In this document: positions 46,735 to 55,509 of the stretch, in pieces
Layout: each line of letters begins with the position of its first letter
How positions within the stretch are numbered: position 1 is the stretch's first letter
Origin: Serpens gallinarum
GTDB taxonomy: Bacteria > Pseudomonadota > Gammaproteobacteria > Pseudomonadales > Pseudomonadaceae
Direction of reading: 5' to 3'
Assembly: GCF_014836765.1 (NCBI RefSeq)
Contig: NZ_JACSQG010000004.1
Location: forward strand, 233,973-297,972
Length of the DNA: 64,000 bases
Made by a program: the position numbers and the translations under genes
Notes under the pieces: model-generated
Database searches by the model: none
Seen by the model: the letters and a program-made list of their open reading frames with translations, nothing else
Told to the model about the DNA's origin: nothing

Positions 46735-47667
46735 TTACTGCGGCACCACTTTCACCCACCAGTCGGTGTAGCGCTGAATACGCACCGGCACGCTGGGCAC
46801 CAAGGCGGCCAATGCCAGGTCCGTGTCGTGTAACGGAAAGCTGCCGCTGATACGCAACTGCGCCAAGCGCGGATCAAGCCCCAGGTACCCACGCCGCTGT
46901 TCGCCAAGGCGCGCGATGAACTCGCCTAAAGGTACGTCATCCACCACCAGCATGCCGCGGCTCCAGGCATCGGCGGCATAGGACGCCGCTTGGGACGTAC
47001 CCAACCCGTTCAGGCCGATCATGACCTGTTCGCCGGCCTCGATGATGCGTTCCTCGCCCGCCGTTTGCGCATAGGCCGCGACGGACGACTGCAGCACAGT
47101 CAGGCGCGTGGCGCCCTCCTCCAGGCGCACCAGAAAACGCGTGCCAAGCGGCCGCAGCCGCCCATGCTCGGTCATCACCCACAACGGGCGGCTGTCACCC
47201 TTGGCGGTCTCCACCAGAATCTCGCCGCTGCGCAGAGTCAGGTGGCGATGCTGCGCGGTGAAGTCGATATCCAAAGCACTGGCGCTGTTCAGGTGCACGC
47301 GGGTCTGGTCCGGCAATAACAGGCTGCGTTGCTCACCGCGTGCGGTTATCTCGTCGGCAAGAAAGTCGCTCAGCGGGCGTTGAGCGCTCAGCCCCAGCAG
47401 CCCACCCAGCAGCACCAACACCAACAGGCTGGAGCCCAGCCGGCGGCGTGTGGGGCGGCGCAACAATGCGCGCCGTGCCGGCGCCGGCTCGGCCACGGCA
47501 AGCTGCTGATCAAGGCCGCCCAGTTGCTGCCAGGCCCGAGCATGCTCCGGATGGGCAGCCAACCAAGCGGTGAAGGCCTGGCGCTCCTGGTCCGTGGCGT
47601 CGCCGGAGTCGAGGCAAAGCTGCCAGTCGATGGCTTCGTCCAATACCCGATGGGTTACCGCATTCAT
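46735..47667 (-). CDS. FecR-type anti-sigma regulator
   Basis: 310 residues. N-terminal DUF4880 (DEAIDWQLCLDSGDATDQER) binds the sigma factor, one membrane helix (LGSSLLVLVLLGGLLGLSA) near residue 90, and a periplasmic FecR domain (TRVHLNSASALDIDF...) with the C-terminal receptor-signal region. ATG 47667 (MNAVTHRVLDEA) overlaps the sigma stop codon in an ATGA arrangement and follows GGAGAG. Transmits receptor occupancy to the sigma factor. Confidence 0.93.
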   Translation of the reverse strand: MNAVTHRVLDEAIDWQLCLDSGDATDQERQAFTAWLAAHPEHARAWQQLGGLDQQLAVAEPAPARRALLRRPTRRRLGSSLLVLVLLGGLLGLSAQRPLSDFLADEITARGEQRSLLLPDQTRVHLNSASALDIDFTAQHRHLTLRSGEILVETAKGDSRPLWVMTEHGRLRPLGTRFLVRLEEGATRLTVLQSSVAAYAQTAGEERIIEAGEQVMIGLNGLGTSQAASYAADAWSRGMLVVDDVPLGEFIARLGEQRRGYLGLDPRLAQLRISGSFPLHDTDLALAALVPSVPVRIQRYTDWWVKVVPQ

Positions 47668-48182
47668 TGCGGCTCTCCGTAAATCGCCACGTAACACTGG
47701 CGCAGCGCTTGGGCCAGGTACTGGCGCACCCGCGACACCGACACGCCGAGGCGCTCGGCGATTTCGGCATGGCCCAGTCCATCCAGCCGGTTGTATAAAA
47801 AGGCCGCGCGGGCCTTGCCGGGCAAGTGGCCGAGCATCTGCTCCACCTGGCGCAATGCTTCCAGCGCCAGCGCCTGTTCTTCCGGACTCGGCTGAACTCT
47901 CTCTGGCAGCCGCGCCAGCTCGTCCAGATAAATACGCTCCAGATCGCTGCGGCGAAAGTGGTCGATCAGCAAGCCGCGAGCGACGGTGGTCAGCAAAGCG
48001 CGGGGCTCTCGCAGTTCCGGCAAGCCGTTGCGCCCCAGCAGGCGCACGAAAGTGTCCTGGCTCAAATCCTCGGCCCGCTGCGGGCAGCTCAGGTTTCTGC
48101 GCAGCCAGCCGAGCAGCCAGTCGCGATGCTCACGGTAGAGCACGCCAACACGTTGTTGATGCGTAATGTTCTCAGCTGACAC
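47664..48182 (-). CDS. ECF sigma factor, FecI-like
   Basis: 172-residue iron-starvation sigma factor with sigma-2 (AEDLSQDTFVRLLGR) and sigma-4 (GHAEIAERLGVSVSRVRQYLAQAL) regions. Start codon is GTG at 48182, six bases after GAGG. It is coupled to fecR. Targets should include the TonB receptor promoter between 46624 and 46734. A candidate Fur box is upstream. Confidence 0.93.
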   Translation of the reverse strand: MSAENITHQQRVGVLYREHRDWLLGWLRRNLSCPQRAEDLSQDTFVRLLGRNGLPELREPRALLTTVARGLLIDHFRRSDLERIYLDELARLPERVQPSPEEQALALEALRQVEQMLGHLPGKARAAFLYNRLDGLGHAEIAERLGVSVSRVRQYLAQALRQCYVAIYGEPQ

Positions 48183-48218
48183 AGCGACCTCGCCGACGAG
48201 ATGCGAATGAAAAACAAA

Positions 48219-48233
48219 TCGGAATCGTTCTCA
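48219..48233. promoter_or_regulatory. Candidate Fur box upstream of the ECF sigma gene
   Basis: TGAGAACGATTCCGA (minus strand) matches the 7-1-7 Fur consensus TGATAATGATTATCA at 10 of 15 positions, 37 bases before the GTG start. The match is moderate; position and gene type support it. Confidence 0.4.
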
Positions 48234-48327
48234 GATGGCGAGCAATACTAGCCGGAGCCGATCAGGCTGTCGTGCTTTTTTGGTAAGTCAGATGACGAGC
48301 CGGACACGCAGCCCGGCTCGGAAACCC

Positions 48328-49287
48328 TTAATGAGGCTGGCTGATCTTGCCGGGCGGGTCGACCTGTACGGTTACGTGATCAATGGCGTAGCGCTCGCGT
48401 AACCGAGACGCCACCCGCGCGGGCAATTCCAGGGGATCGGCGCCGGACGCCGGAGTGACATGCACCGTCGCCACGCAGCTTTCGTCGGTCAGTGTCCAGG
48501 CATGAAAATGCCCCACCTCGTCGATACCCGGCAAGGTGGCCAGGTCGGCCTCGGCCGCCCGTACATCCAGTCCCAGCGGCACCGACTGCAAGAGGACGCG
48601 GATGGCCTCCGACACCAACCCCCACGCCGAGCGCACCACCAGCACCGCGACCAGCACCGACAGCAAGGGATCGAGGACAGTCCAGCCGGTCAGCAAAATG
48701 CCGATGGCCGCCGCAATGGCGCCGACGGAACCGAGCAGATCGCCCATCACATGCAGCAACGCGCCGCGCAGGTTGCTGTCGCCGCGATTGCCCGACCAGA
48801 GCACCAGCGCTCCGACGATGTTTACCGCCAGGCCAATCACCGCGACGACCAGCATGGGTCCGGCCAACACCTCGGTCGGCTCACGCAACCGGCCGACGGC
48901 TTCCCAGACGATCCAGGCAACTAACAACAGTAGCGATGCGCCATTGGCCAAAGCAGCCAGCACGCGCACCCTATGGAACCCATAAGTGCGCGTTTCATCC
49001 GCTGCGCGAGCGGCAATGCGGTAGGCGACTAGCGCCAGCAGCAGCGCCGCCGAGTCGGACACCATATGCCCGGCGTCAGCAATCAGCGCCAACGAGCCGG
49101 ACAACCAGCCGCCGACGGCCTGGATGGCGGCATAGCCGGCGGTGAGCAGAAACACCCAGCGAATCCGCCGGACATTCCCCGCAGTCACCGCAGGTGTGTG
49201 ACTGTGGGCATGTGAGTGGCTGGCGTGACCATGTTCGCCATGATGGTGATGGTCATGATCGTGCGGGTCAGCGAGGTGATTCGACAT
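48328..49287 (-). CDS. Cation diffusion facilitator, CzcD/ZitB-like zinc exporter
   Basis: 319-residue proton-coupled exporter of zinc or related metals. The N-terminus is histidine-rich (HDHDHHHHGEHGHASHSHAH), typical of zinc buffering. Six membrane helices follow; site A residues appear as HMVSDSAAL (HxxxD in helix II) and HVMGDLLGS (HxxxD in helix V). The C-terminal cytoplasmic domain ends in HVTVQVDPP. GGAGAG lies before ATG 49287. Confidence 0.92.
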   Translation of the reverse strand: MSNHLADPHDHDHHHHGEHGHASHSHAHSHTPAVTAGNVRRIRWVFLLTAGYAAIQAVGGWLSGSLALIADAGHMVSDSAALLLALVAYRIAARAADETRTYGFHRVRVLAALANGASLLLLVAWIVWEAVGRLREPTEVLAGPMLVVAVIGLAVNIVGALVLWSGNRGDSNLRGALLHVMGDLLGSVGAIAAAIGILLTGWTVLDPLLSVLVAVLVVRSAWGLVSEAIRVLLQSVPLGLDVRAAEADLATLPGIDEVGHFHAWTLTDESCVATVHVTPASGADPLELPARVASRLRERYAIDHVTVQVDPPGKISQPH

Positions 49288-49622
49288 CAGTAGCGCTCTC
49301 CATGAGACCGAATGTGAAGACCAGCGGATGCCTCGAAGACTGCCTATGGGACAGTCGTGCAGCTAGTGTCCTGCTTCACGTTAAGGGTTGCCACAATGGT
49401 GAGATCAACCCCTAGCCGCCGGACGAGCCAACCAGAAGAAGCCACGAGCACTATGCTCTATCGGTCGGCGTAACTAGCATGCAACGGCGCGGCCTATACA
49501 TGGCGCGCAGACCACCCCCGAACACCTCACATCCACAGCGCTACAGCCTCGATGAAGCTATCTACACTGCCGGTCAGGCGCAGTGAAGATGGCCGCCTGC
49601 CCGTCACTCTCTACATGAGGAC
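49288..49622. other. Intergenic stretch between the divergent CDF and aqpZ genes
   Basis: 335 bases that must hold the promoters of both genes. No reading frame, repeat or clear operator is visible. GAGG at 49617-49620 is the aqpZ ribosome site. Confidence 0.5.
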
Positions 49623-50318
49623 ATGAACGTGAAAGCATATGGTGCTGAATTTCTGGGAACCTTCTGGCTGGTCATTGGCGGTTGCGGCAGCGCCGTATTG
49701 GCGGCGGCCTTTCCTGAACTGGGCATAGGCCTGTTGGGTGTTTCTCTGGCCTTCGGACTGACGGTCCTGACCATGGCCTATGCCGTCGGCCACATCTCCG
49801 GCGGGCACTTCAACCCGGCGGTATCTATCGGCCTCTGGGCGGGCGGGCGTTTTTCCGCCACGCAATTGCTGCCCTATATCGGCGCTCAAGTTTTGGGCGG
49901 GATCGTGGCCGGCGGCGTCCTCTACCTCATCGCCAGCGGCCAGGCCGGCTTCGATGTCTCTGCTGGTTTTGCCAGCAACGGTTATGGCGAACGCTCGCCG
50001 GGCGGCTACAGCCTGACCGCCGCGGCCATCAGCGAAGTGGTCATGACCGCCTTCTTCCTGATCATCATCCTCGGCGCTACCGCCAAGCGAGCCCCGGCTG
50101 GCTTCGCGCCCATTCCGATCGGCTTGGCGCTGACGCTGATTCACCTGATCAGCATCCCGGTCACCAATACCTCCGTAAACCCGGCGCGCAGTACGGGTGT
50201 TGCCATCTATGTCGGCGACGGCGCAATGACGCAGCTATGGCTGTTCTGGCTGGCTCCCATCGTCGGCGCACTACTGGGAGCGTTGGCCTACCGCTTGATC
50301 GGCAGCGCAAAAGATTGA
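49623..50318 (+). CDS. aqpZ: Aquaporin Z
   Basis: 231-residue water channel with six membrane helices and both NPA loops: [11 protein letters not shown] (NPA at 64-66) and [11 protein letters not shown]. Selectivity-filter residues fit a water channel: Phe in SLAFGL, His in LIHLISIP, Thr and Arg around the second NPA. Length matches E. coli AqpZ. It ends 30 bases before a terminator-like hairpin. Confidence 0.95.
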   Translation: MNVKAYGAEFLGTFWLVIGGCGSAVLAAAFPELGIGLLGVSLAFGLTVLTMAYAVGHISGGHFNPAVSIGLWAGGRFSATQLLPYIGAQVLGGIVAGGVLYLIASGQAGFDVSAGFASNGYGERSPGGYSLTAAAISEVVMTAFFLIIILGATAKRAPAGFAPIPIGLALTLIHLISIPVTNTSVNPARSTGVAIYVGDGAMTQLWLFWLAPIVGALLGALAYRLIGSAKD

Positions 50319-50348
50319 GGATGCGTTGTAAAGCTTTTTGCTCATGAA

Positions 50349-50373
50349 TAGAGGGAGGTTCCCCTCCCTTCTA
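50349..50373. terminator. Terminator after aqpZ
   Basis: TAGAGGGAGG-TTCC-CCTCCCTTCTA stem-loop, 30 bases past the stop. It serves the plus-strand aqpZ; the HIT remnant reads into it from the other side. Confidence 0.65.
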
Positions 50374-50401
50374 TCCCTTGGCAGCCGTTGCGTAGCATGC
50401 C

Positions 50402-50521
50402 TCAGCCGCTCAGGCGCTGCGCCAGACGCGCTTGCAACTTCTCCAATTCCACCGGATCAGCCTTCTGGCTGGCATGGATGCCCAGGCTCTCGCCTTCATG
50501 GCGCGAAATGAAGCTTGCCAT
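50402..50521 (-). pseudogene. Remnant 3' end of a second HIT-family gene
   Basis: Read on the minus strand this encodes RHEGESLGIHASQKADPVE, then LEKLQARLAQRLSG and a stop. It aligns with the last 36 residues of the intact HIT protein just upstream (PRHEGESLGIHASQKADPVE, then LERLQARLVRRL). Identity at the DNA level is near complete for the first ~45 bases and then breaks up, largely at third positions, so it is not a fresh tandem copy. An ATG at 50521 gives a 39-codon frame, but it lacks the catalytic histidines. Confidence 0.82.
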
Positions 50522-50531
50522 GGGGGGCAGG

Positions 50532-50978
50532 TCAAGCCGTCAGCGAATTCAGCCGCCGCACCAGCCGTGCCTGCAGTCTTTCAAGCTCGACCGGGTCGGC
50601 CTTCTGGCTGGCATGAATGCCCAGGCTCTCGCCTTCATGGCGCGGAATGATGTGCATGTGGATGTGGAACACCGTCTGCCCGGCCGGTGCGCCGTTGAAC
50701 TGTGCCACCTGCACACCTGCCGGTTGCAGCTCCTCGACCAATGCACGCGTGACCTTTTGCACCGCCAGGGTCATTTGACACAGGCTGTCCGCGTCAATTT
50801 CCAGCAGGTTGCGCGCCGCCGCCTTCTTGGGAATCACCAGCGTATGGCCGTAGGACTGCGGGAACAGGTCGAGAAACGCCAGCACATCGTCGTCCTCGTA
50901 GACCTTGTAGCACGGGGCCTCGCCGCGAATGATCTTGGCAAAGATGTTCTGTGAATCGTAATCGCCCTGCAGACTCAT
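50532..50978 (-). CDS. HIT-family nucleotide hydrolase/transferase
   Basis: 148-residue HIT protein (HINT branch), a likely AMP-lysine or nucleoside phosphoramidate hydrolase. Catalytic histidine triad at His105, His107 and His109 in QTVFHIHMHIIPR. I start at ATG 50978 (MSLQGDYDSQNIF) behind GGAGAA; an upstream in-frame ATG adds a non-family extension. A decayed tail of another HIT gene lies 10 bases downstream. Confidence 0.92.
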   Translation of the reverse strand: MSLQGDYDSQNIFAKIIRGEAPCYKVYEDDDVLAFLDLFPQSYGHTLVIPKKAAARNLLEIDADSLCQMTLAVQKVTRALVEELQPAGVQVAQFNGAPAGQTVFHIHMHIIPRHEGESLGIHASQKADPVELERLQARLVRRLNSLTA

Positions 50979-51084
50979 AAAGGTTCTCCAACCTGTTAAC
51001 GATGGGAGAAAGATACCGCCTTCTGCCCGTTCCGCCACCGGGGCGTTATCCTCTTGGCTTCACTCTTCACACCGGAGCCTTGCC

Positions 51085-51789
51085 ATGGCCAACCTTTCTG
51101 CTTTCCCAATCACCCGCAAATGGCCCGCCTCCCACCCCGAACGGCTGCAGCTTTATTCGCTGACCACGCCCAACGGCGTCAAGGTTTCCATCATGCTCGA
51201 GGAAATCGGCCTGCCGTATGAAGCGCATCGGGTCAGCTTCGACAGCAATGACCAGCTCTCTCCGGAGTTTCTCTCGCTCAACCCGAACAACAAGATACCC
51301 GCAATTCTCGACCCCCATGGCCCGAACGGTCAGCCGCTGGCGCTCTTCGAATCCGGCGCCATTCTGATCTACCTCGCTGAGAAGACCGGCCAGTTGCTGC
51401 CCCAGGATGCTGCTGGTCGCTACGAATGTATCCAGTGGCTGATGTTCCAGATGGGGGGCGTTGGCCCGATGTTCGGCCAACTCGGTTTCTTCCATAAATT
51501 CGCCGGCAAGGACATCGAAGATCCGCGCCCGCGCGAGCGCTACATTGCCGAGGCCAAACGCCTGCTCGGCGTGTTGGAACAGCGCCTGGACGGCCGCGCC
51601 TGGATCATGGGCGATGAGTACAGCATTGCCGATATCGCCCTCTTCCCCTGGGTCCGTACGCTGGTGGACTTCTACGCCGCCGGCGATCTGGTGGAATTCC
51701 AGCGCTTCCCCAACGTCGAGCGTGTGCTGCAGGCCTTTCTGGCGCGTCCCGCCGTGGTGCGTGGATTGGAGATTCCCAGCCAACCGTAA
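51085..51789 (+). CDS. Glutathione S-transferase, Nu-class-like
   Basis: 234 residues with an N-terminal thioredoxin-like domain (LQLYSLTTPNGVKVSIMLEE, with the TPNG loop of Nu-class GSTs such as YghU and YfcG, then NPNNKIPAILD and ESGAILIYLAEKTG) and a C-terminal helical domain (DEYSIADIALFPWV). Nu-class enzymes show disulfide reductase activity; whether this one does is inference. Confidence 0.9.
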   Translation: MANLSAFPITRKWPASHPERLQLYSLTTPNGVKVSIMLEEIGLPYEAHRVSFDSNDQLSPEFLSLNPNNKIPAILDPHGPNGQPLALFESGAILIYLAEKTGQLLPQDAAGRYECIQWLMFQMGGVGPMFGQLGFFHKFAGKDIEDPRPRERYIAEAKRLLGVLEQRLDGRAWIMGDEYSIADIALFPWVRTLVDFYAAGDLVEFQRFPNVERVLQAFLARPAVVRGLEIPSQP

Positions 51790-51890
51790 CGCCCACTGAC
51801 AACCTGATGCTTTGTCTGTGTTGAACGCAGACGAAGCAGGCTGCACGTAAAAAATTCAATAAAATTGATTAAATGCAATTAATTCCCGTT

Positions 51891-51905
51891 TGAGAATGGT
51901 TATTT
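51891..51905 (+). promoter_or_regulatory. Candidate Fur box
   Basis: TGAGAATGGTTATTT matches TGATAATGATTATCA at 11 of 15 positions, 33 bases before the small periplasmic protein start, in an A/T-rich stretch that looks like a promoter. Confidence 0.4.
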
Positions 51906-51937
51906 TCGAACCACCAACCTTCCCAACAGGAATTGCC

Positions 51938-52309
51938 ATGAACAATACCGCTCGTTTTGCCGCCTTCGCCCTGGGTACGTGCCTGGCCGCTTCCACACTG
52001 GCCAGCGAACGCCTCGCCCACTTCAAGGGCGTGCCTTCCACTAGCCTGGAAGAAGCGGTCACCCACCTCGCCGATTACAACCGGCGACTGGCCGATACGC
52101 TCGCTCAGGAGCTGACCTCCGAGCGTATGGCCGAGGTGCATATGCTTAGCTACACGCTGGAAAACGCGCTGAAAAAAATCGATGAAGAACTGCAGCAGAT
52201 CGCGGCGACCCTGGAAGAGGTGCACATCGCCTCGGAAACCGCCGACCCACAGACAGTAAAGGCGCAAGGCGCGCGCTACCTGGAAGCGGCGCGCACGCTG
52301 GTCAAATAA
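51938..52309 (+). CDS. Small periplasmic helical protein of unknown function
   Basis: 123 residues: signal peptide (ARFAAFALGTCLAASTLA, cut before SERLA), then three amphipathic helices (LEEAVTHLADYNRRLADTLA, MAEVHMLSYTLENALKKID, LEEVHIASETADPQTVKA). No cysteine pair or metal motif. It resembles a conserved Pseudomonas family (I believe DUF6746), function unknown. ACAGGA precedes ATG 51938. The candidate Fur box upstream suggests iron control. The stop overlaps the converging carbamoyltransferase by 8 bases. Confidence 0.8.
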   Translation: MNNTARFAAFALGTCLAASTLASERLAHFKGVPSTSLEEAVTHLADYNRRLADTLAQELTSERMAEVHMLSYTLENALKKIDEELQQIAATLEEVHIASETADPQTVKAQGARYLEAARTLVK

Positions 52310-54113
52310 GCGGTCCCTGTGACGGCTGGGCTCGAACTTCAAGCCCAGCCGCTGGCATCGATTCAACCCTACCCTGATCTGCCTTTTCCTTCACCACCAA
52401 CACATCCTCCATGATCAGATACTGCAGATCCGACCCGTAGAAGATGTTCAACGCATCGGTGGGCGAGCAGACCATAGGTTCACCACGACGGTTGAGCGAC
52501 GTGTTGAGCGCCACACCATTACCGGTCAGCTTTTCCAGCTCGACCATCAGGTCGTACCAGCGCGGGTGATGTCGGCGCTCCACTACCTGGGCGCGGGCGG
52601 TGCCGTCTTCGTGGACGACTTCCGGTACGCGCCCGGCCCAGCCTTCGTTGACCTCGAAGGTGAAGGTCATAAACGGGCTGGGATGCTCCATGCTGAGCAT
52701 TTGCGGGGCGACGGTGTCGAGCATTGACGGGCAGAACGGACGCCAGCGTTCGCGAAACTTGATCTGTGCATTGATGCGATCGGCAACGCCGGGCACGCTC
52801 GGACAGCCGATGATCGAACGCCCGCCCAGGGCGCGCGGGCCGAACTCCATACGCCCCTGAAACCAGGCCACCGGATGGCCGTCGACCATAAGCTGGGCAA
52901 CGTGTTCGGGTACGTTGTCGATCTTCTGCCACTGCGGCTGATTCGGGTGGCCTGCGCAGGCGGCAATGACGTCCTCGTTGGTGTAACTGGGCCCGAGGTA
53001 GACGTGTTCCATCTTCTCCACCGGCACGCCGCGCTGGTGTGATACGTAGGCGGCAGCACCCACGGCGGTGCCGGCATCGCTGGCGGCGGGCTGGACGAAC
53101 AGCTCCTTGACGTCGTCACGGGCAATGATTTTCTGGTTCAGTTTCACGTTCAGCGCGCAACCGCCGGCAAAGGCGATCTTGCCGGTTTCCTTGATGATGT
53201 CACCCAGATAGTAATCCATCATTTCCAGCGCCAGCTTCTCGAACAGCGCCTGCATGCTGGCGGCATAGTGGACGTACGGATCGTCGGCAACATCGCCTTC
53301 GCGCTTGGGGCCAAGCCACTCGATCAGCTTGGGCGAGAAGTAAAAGCCCTTGCCCTTATCCTTGTAGCGTCGGAAACCGATCACGTTGGCGTACTCGGTG
53401 TTGATGGTCAGCTCACCCTTCTCGAATTTGGCCAGCCGGGAAAAGTCATACTTGGCGGCATCCCCGTAAGGCGCCATGCCCATGACCTTGAACTCGCCAT
53501 CAAGCATGTCGAAACCCAGATATTCGGTCAGGGCACCGTACAACCCGCCGAGGGAATCCGGATCATAGAACTCCTTGATCTTGTGAATCTTGCCGTTCTC
53601 GCCGTAACCGAAGAAAGTGGTGGCGTATTCGCCCTTGCCATCGATACCGAGGATGGCGGTCTTCTCCTGAAAGCCTGAACAGTGATAGGCGCTCGAGGCG
53701 TGAGCTAGGTGGTGTTCGACCGGCTCCAGTTTGACTTTCTTCAGGTCGAAGCCCAGCTGCTGCAGGCACCATTGGATGCGCTTCTTGTAGCGTTTGAAAC
53801 GGCGGTTGCCCATGAAGATGGCGTCCAGCGACCGGTCGGGGGCATACCAGTAGCCCTTGGCATAGTGCCAACGTGCCTTCTTGAAAATACTGATGGGGGC
53901 GAAAGGAATAGCGACGATATCCACCTCTGCTGGGCCGATGCCGGCCTGCGCCAAACAGTACTTTGCGGACTCGTAAGGCATGCGATTCTTCGCATGCTTG
54001 TCACGCACGAAACGTTCCTCTTCCGCAGCGGCAATCAGCTTGCCATCGATATACAGCGCAGCTGACGGGTCATGACTCAAAGCACCGGAAAGTCCGAGAA
54101 TGGTAAGTCCCAT
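52302..54113 (-). CDS. NodU/CmcH-family carbamoyltransferase
   Basis: Transfers a carbamoyl group from carbamoyl phosphate, through carbamoyl-adenylate, to a sugar or other hydroxyl. 603 residues: N-terminal Kae1-like domain (LGLSGALSHDPSAALYIDG; metal-binding VEHHLAHASSAYH) and YrdC-like C-terminal carbamoyltransferase domain (GRMEFGPRALGGRSIIGCP). I start at ATG 54113 (MGLTILGLSG) behind GAGGTG. No glycan or antibiotic cluster adjoins it, so the acceptor is unknown. Confidence 0.9.
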   Translation of the reverse strand: MGLTILGLSGALSHDPSAALYIDGKLIAAAEEERFVRDKHAKNRMPYESAKYCLAQAGIGPAEVDIVAIPFAPISIFKKARWHYAKGYWYAPDRSLDAIFMGNRRFKRYKKRIQWCLQQLGFDLKKVKLEPVEHHLAHASSAYHCSGFQEKTAILGIDGKGEYATTFFGYGENGKIHKIKEFYDPDSLGGLYGALTEYLGFDMLDGEFKVMGMAPYGDAAKYDFSRLAKFEKGELTINTEYANVIGFRRYKDKGKGFYFSPKLIEWLGPKREGDVADDPYVHYAASMQALFEKLALEMMDYYLGDIIKETGKIAFAGGCALNVKLNQKIIARDDVKELFVQPAASDAGTAVGAAAYVSHQRGVPVEKMEHVYLGPSYTNEDVIAACAGHPNQPQWQKIDNVPEHVAQLMVDGHPVAWFQGRMEFGPRALGGRSIIGCPSVPGVADRINAQIKFRERWRPFCPSMLDTVAPQMLSMEHPSPFMTFTFEVNEGWAGRVPEVVHEDGTARAQVVERRHHPRWYDLMVELEKLTGNGVALNTSLNRRGEPMVCSPTDALNIFYGSDLQYLIMEDVLVVKEKADQGRVESMPAAGLEVRAQPSQGPLI

Positions 54114-54262
54114 GGGTGCACCTCTTTTTTTTGAAGCGTGTAAGGAAAGGTTTTTGATTGCCATGCCTATTCAGTGAAAAACGCGTAGGGCTCGATCCGA
54201 ATGGAATCAGCGTAGTGAACAACCCGCACGCCAACCTTTCGCGTACGCAGGCCAACGGCCGT

Positions 54263-54650
54263 TTAGAAGGCCTGGTTATAGAAAAGCGCGAAGGACTCGA
54301 TGCCCGCATTGGGACTTTTGAGGCCGGCATTGGAGTAGTGAATCGCCCGCACGCCCACCTTTTGCGTGGCAGATAATTTGAGCCCAACCCCAAGACGGTC
54401 TTCAAAGTTGAACGACGAGCCCAGTTGACGTTCACCCACATCGGTTTTGGAGAAGAACGACACACCCACACCCAACTCCGATGTAAGGCTGCACGCCTTC
54501 ACCGGCAAATTCGTAGACGAATACCGGGCTGAACGACAATGAATGGGCACCGCTGTATTCGGCGCCTTTCCAGTAGGTGTAACCGGCATCCCAGTAACCG
54601 GTGAAGCGCCCGTTTCACTGGCCAGCCAGGTCTTGGACCAGACCATCACG
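54263..54650 (-). pseudogene. pagL: pagL remnant, lipid A 3-O-deacylase
   Basis: Minus-strand fragments match PagL, an outer-membrane enzyme that removes a 3-linked acyl chain from lipid A. GRFTGYWDAGYTYWKG and HSLSFSPVFVYEFAGEG are in one frame, GVGVSFFSKTDVGERQLGSS and LNFEDR-like FNFEDRLGVGLKL in another, so there is at least one frameshift near 54500. The active site HYSNAGLKSPNAGIES (His, Ser, and later Glu) and the end FALFYNQAF are intact. The signal peptide and first ~45 residues are gone; the 5' end runs into the lysR remnant. Confidence 0.85.
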
Positions 54651-55331
54651 GTAAGACACGGCGGCTTTTCAGCTGCTTCCCGTGCAACCGGGATCGAGAA
54701 ATCGCGGCTGATGAGTACCCACCCCAAGGTGGCAGTGGTAATCGATGCTTCGGACCGCGTAGTCAATGTGGTGGAAGAGCGTTTCGATATCGCTTTACAA
54801 GCCACTACACGGATTGATGAGTCGCTTGGGCTGGTGTCCAGATTACTGGGCCAGGCATATCCGATTCTCGTGGCCAGCCCGAATTATCTGCAGTGACACG
54901 GACGTCCCGACTCCATTAATGATTTGAATGATTTCGCGACCATCTGCACCCTTGCCGATTTTGCCCATGAGCAGGGTCGATGGGGTCTGATGCGCAACCA
55001 GGCAGAGCCGCTGCTGATCCATCACACTCCCGCGCTGATTACCGATGACCTGCGCGTACAGTTGGAAGCCACGGTTCATGGCACCGGCATTGCCCTACTG
55101 CCAGAACCTTCGGTGAGCGCCAGCATCCATGAAGGGCTGCTGGAACGCATCTTGCCATCCTGGGTGGGGCCCCCCACTGGGCTTAGCCTTACCTAAACAA
55201 GCCCTCGCGGCATATTGCCGGCAGTCAGGAGCCTGATCGATTACCTATCGCTGCATATTCCGACCGCTATTCAGCAACGCGTTATCTATGCAGAGGCAGG
55301 ACGGGGATTGACGGAGTGCGGTTCGGCTTAG
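54650..55331 (+). pseudogene. lysR-type regulator remnant
   Basis: One plus-strand frame matches a LysR regulator from end to end but is broken. It begins in the HTH (RHGGFSAASRATGIEKSRL), skips about 90 residues to HPKVAVVIDASDRVVNVVEE, and continues through GLVSRLLGQAYPILVASPNY. A TGA at 54894 replaces the usual Arg, a TAA at 55194 replaces a Tyr, and the C-terminal PRGILPAVRSLIDYLSLHIP still follows in frame, ending at TAG 55329. So it carries one large deletion and two nonsense mutations. Confidence 0.85.
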
Positions 55332-55509
55332 CGTTGTTCGGTCATTCACCCAGAGAGTGGATGCTCGAGAAGAAACGAAGGCCGCGTCGGGCAACCAAAC
55401 AGGACATTAGGTCGTTTTTTGGGCGGCCTGTTAACATGCCCGGCTTTCTAGTCACGCCGCAGCACCGGACGCTCGTTCGGCGCCTCACCTTCGCGCTTTC
55501 AGGTATTTC

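Noticed and set aside
54543..54896. Apparent 117-residue protein spanning the pagL/lysR junction
   Set aside because: It is antisense to pagL for its first third and then a lysR fragment up to a nonsense codon; a chance chimera, not a gene.
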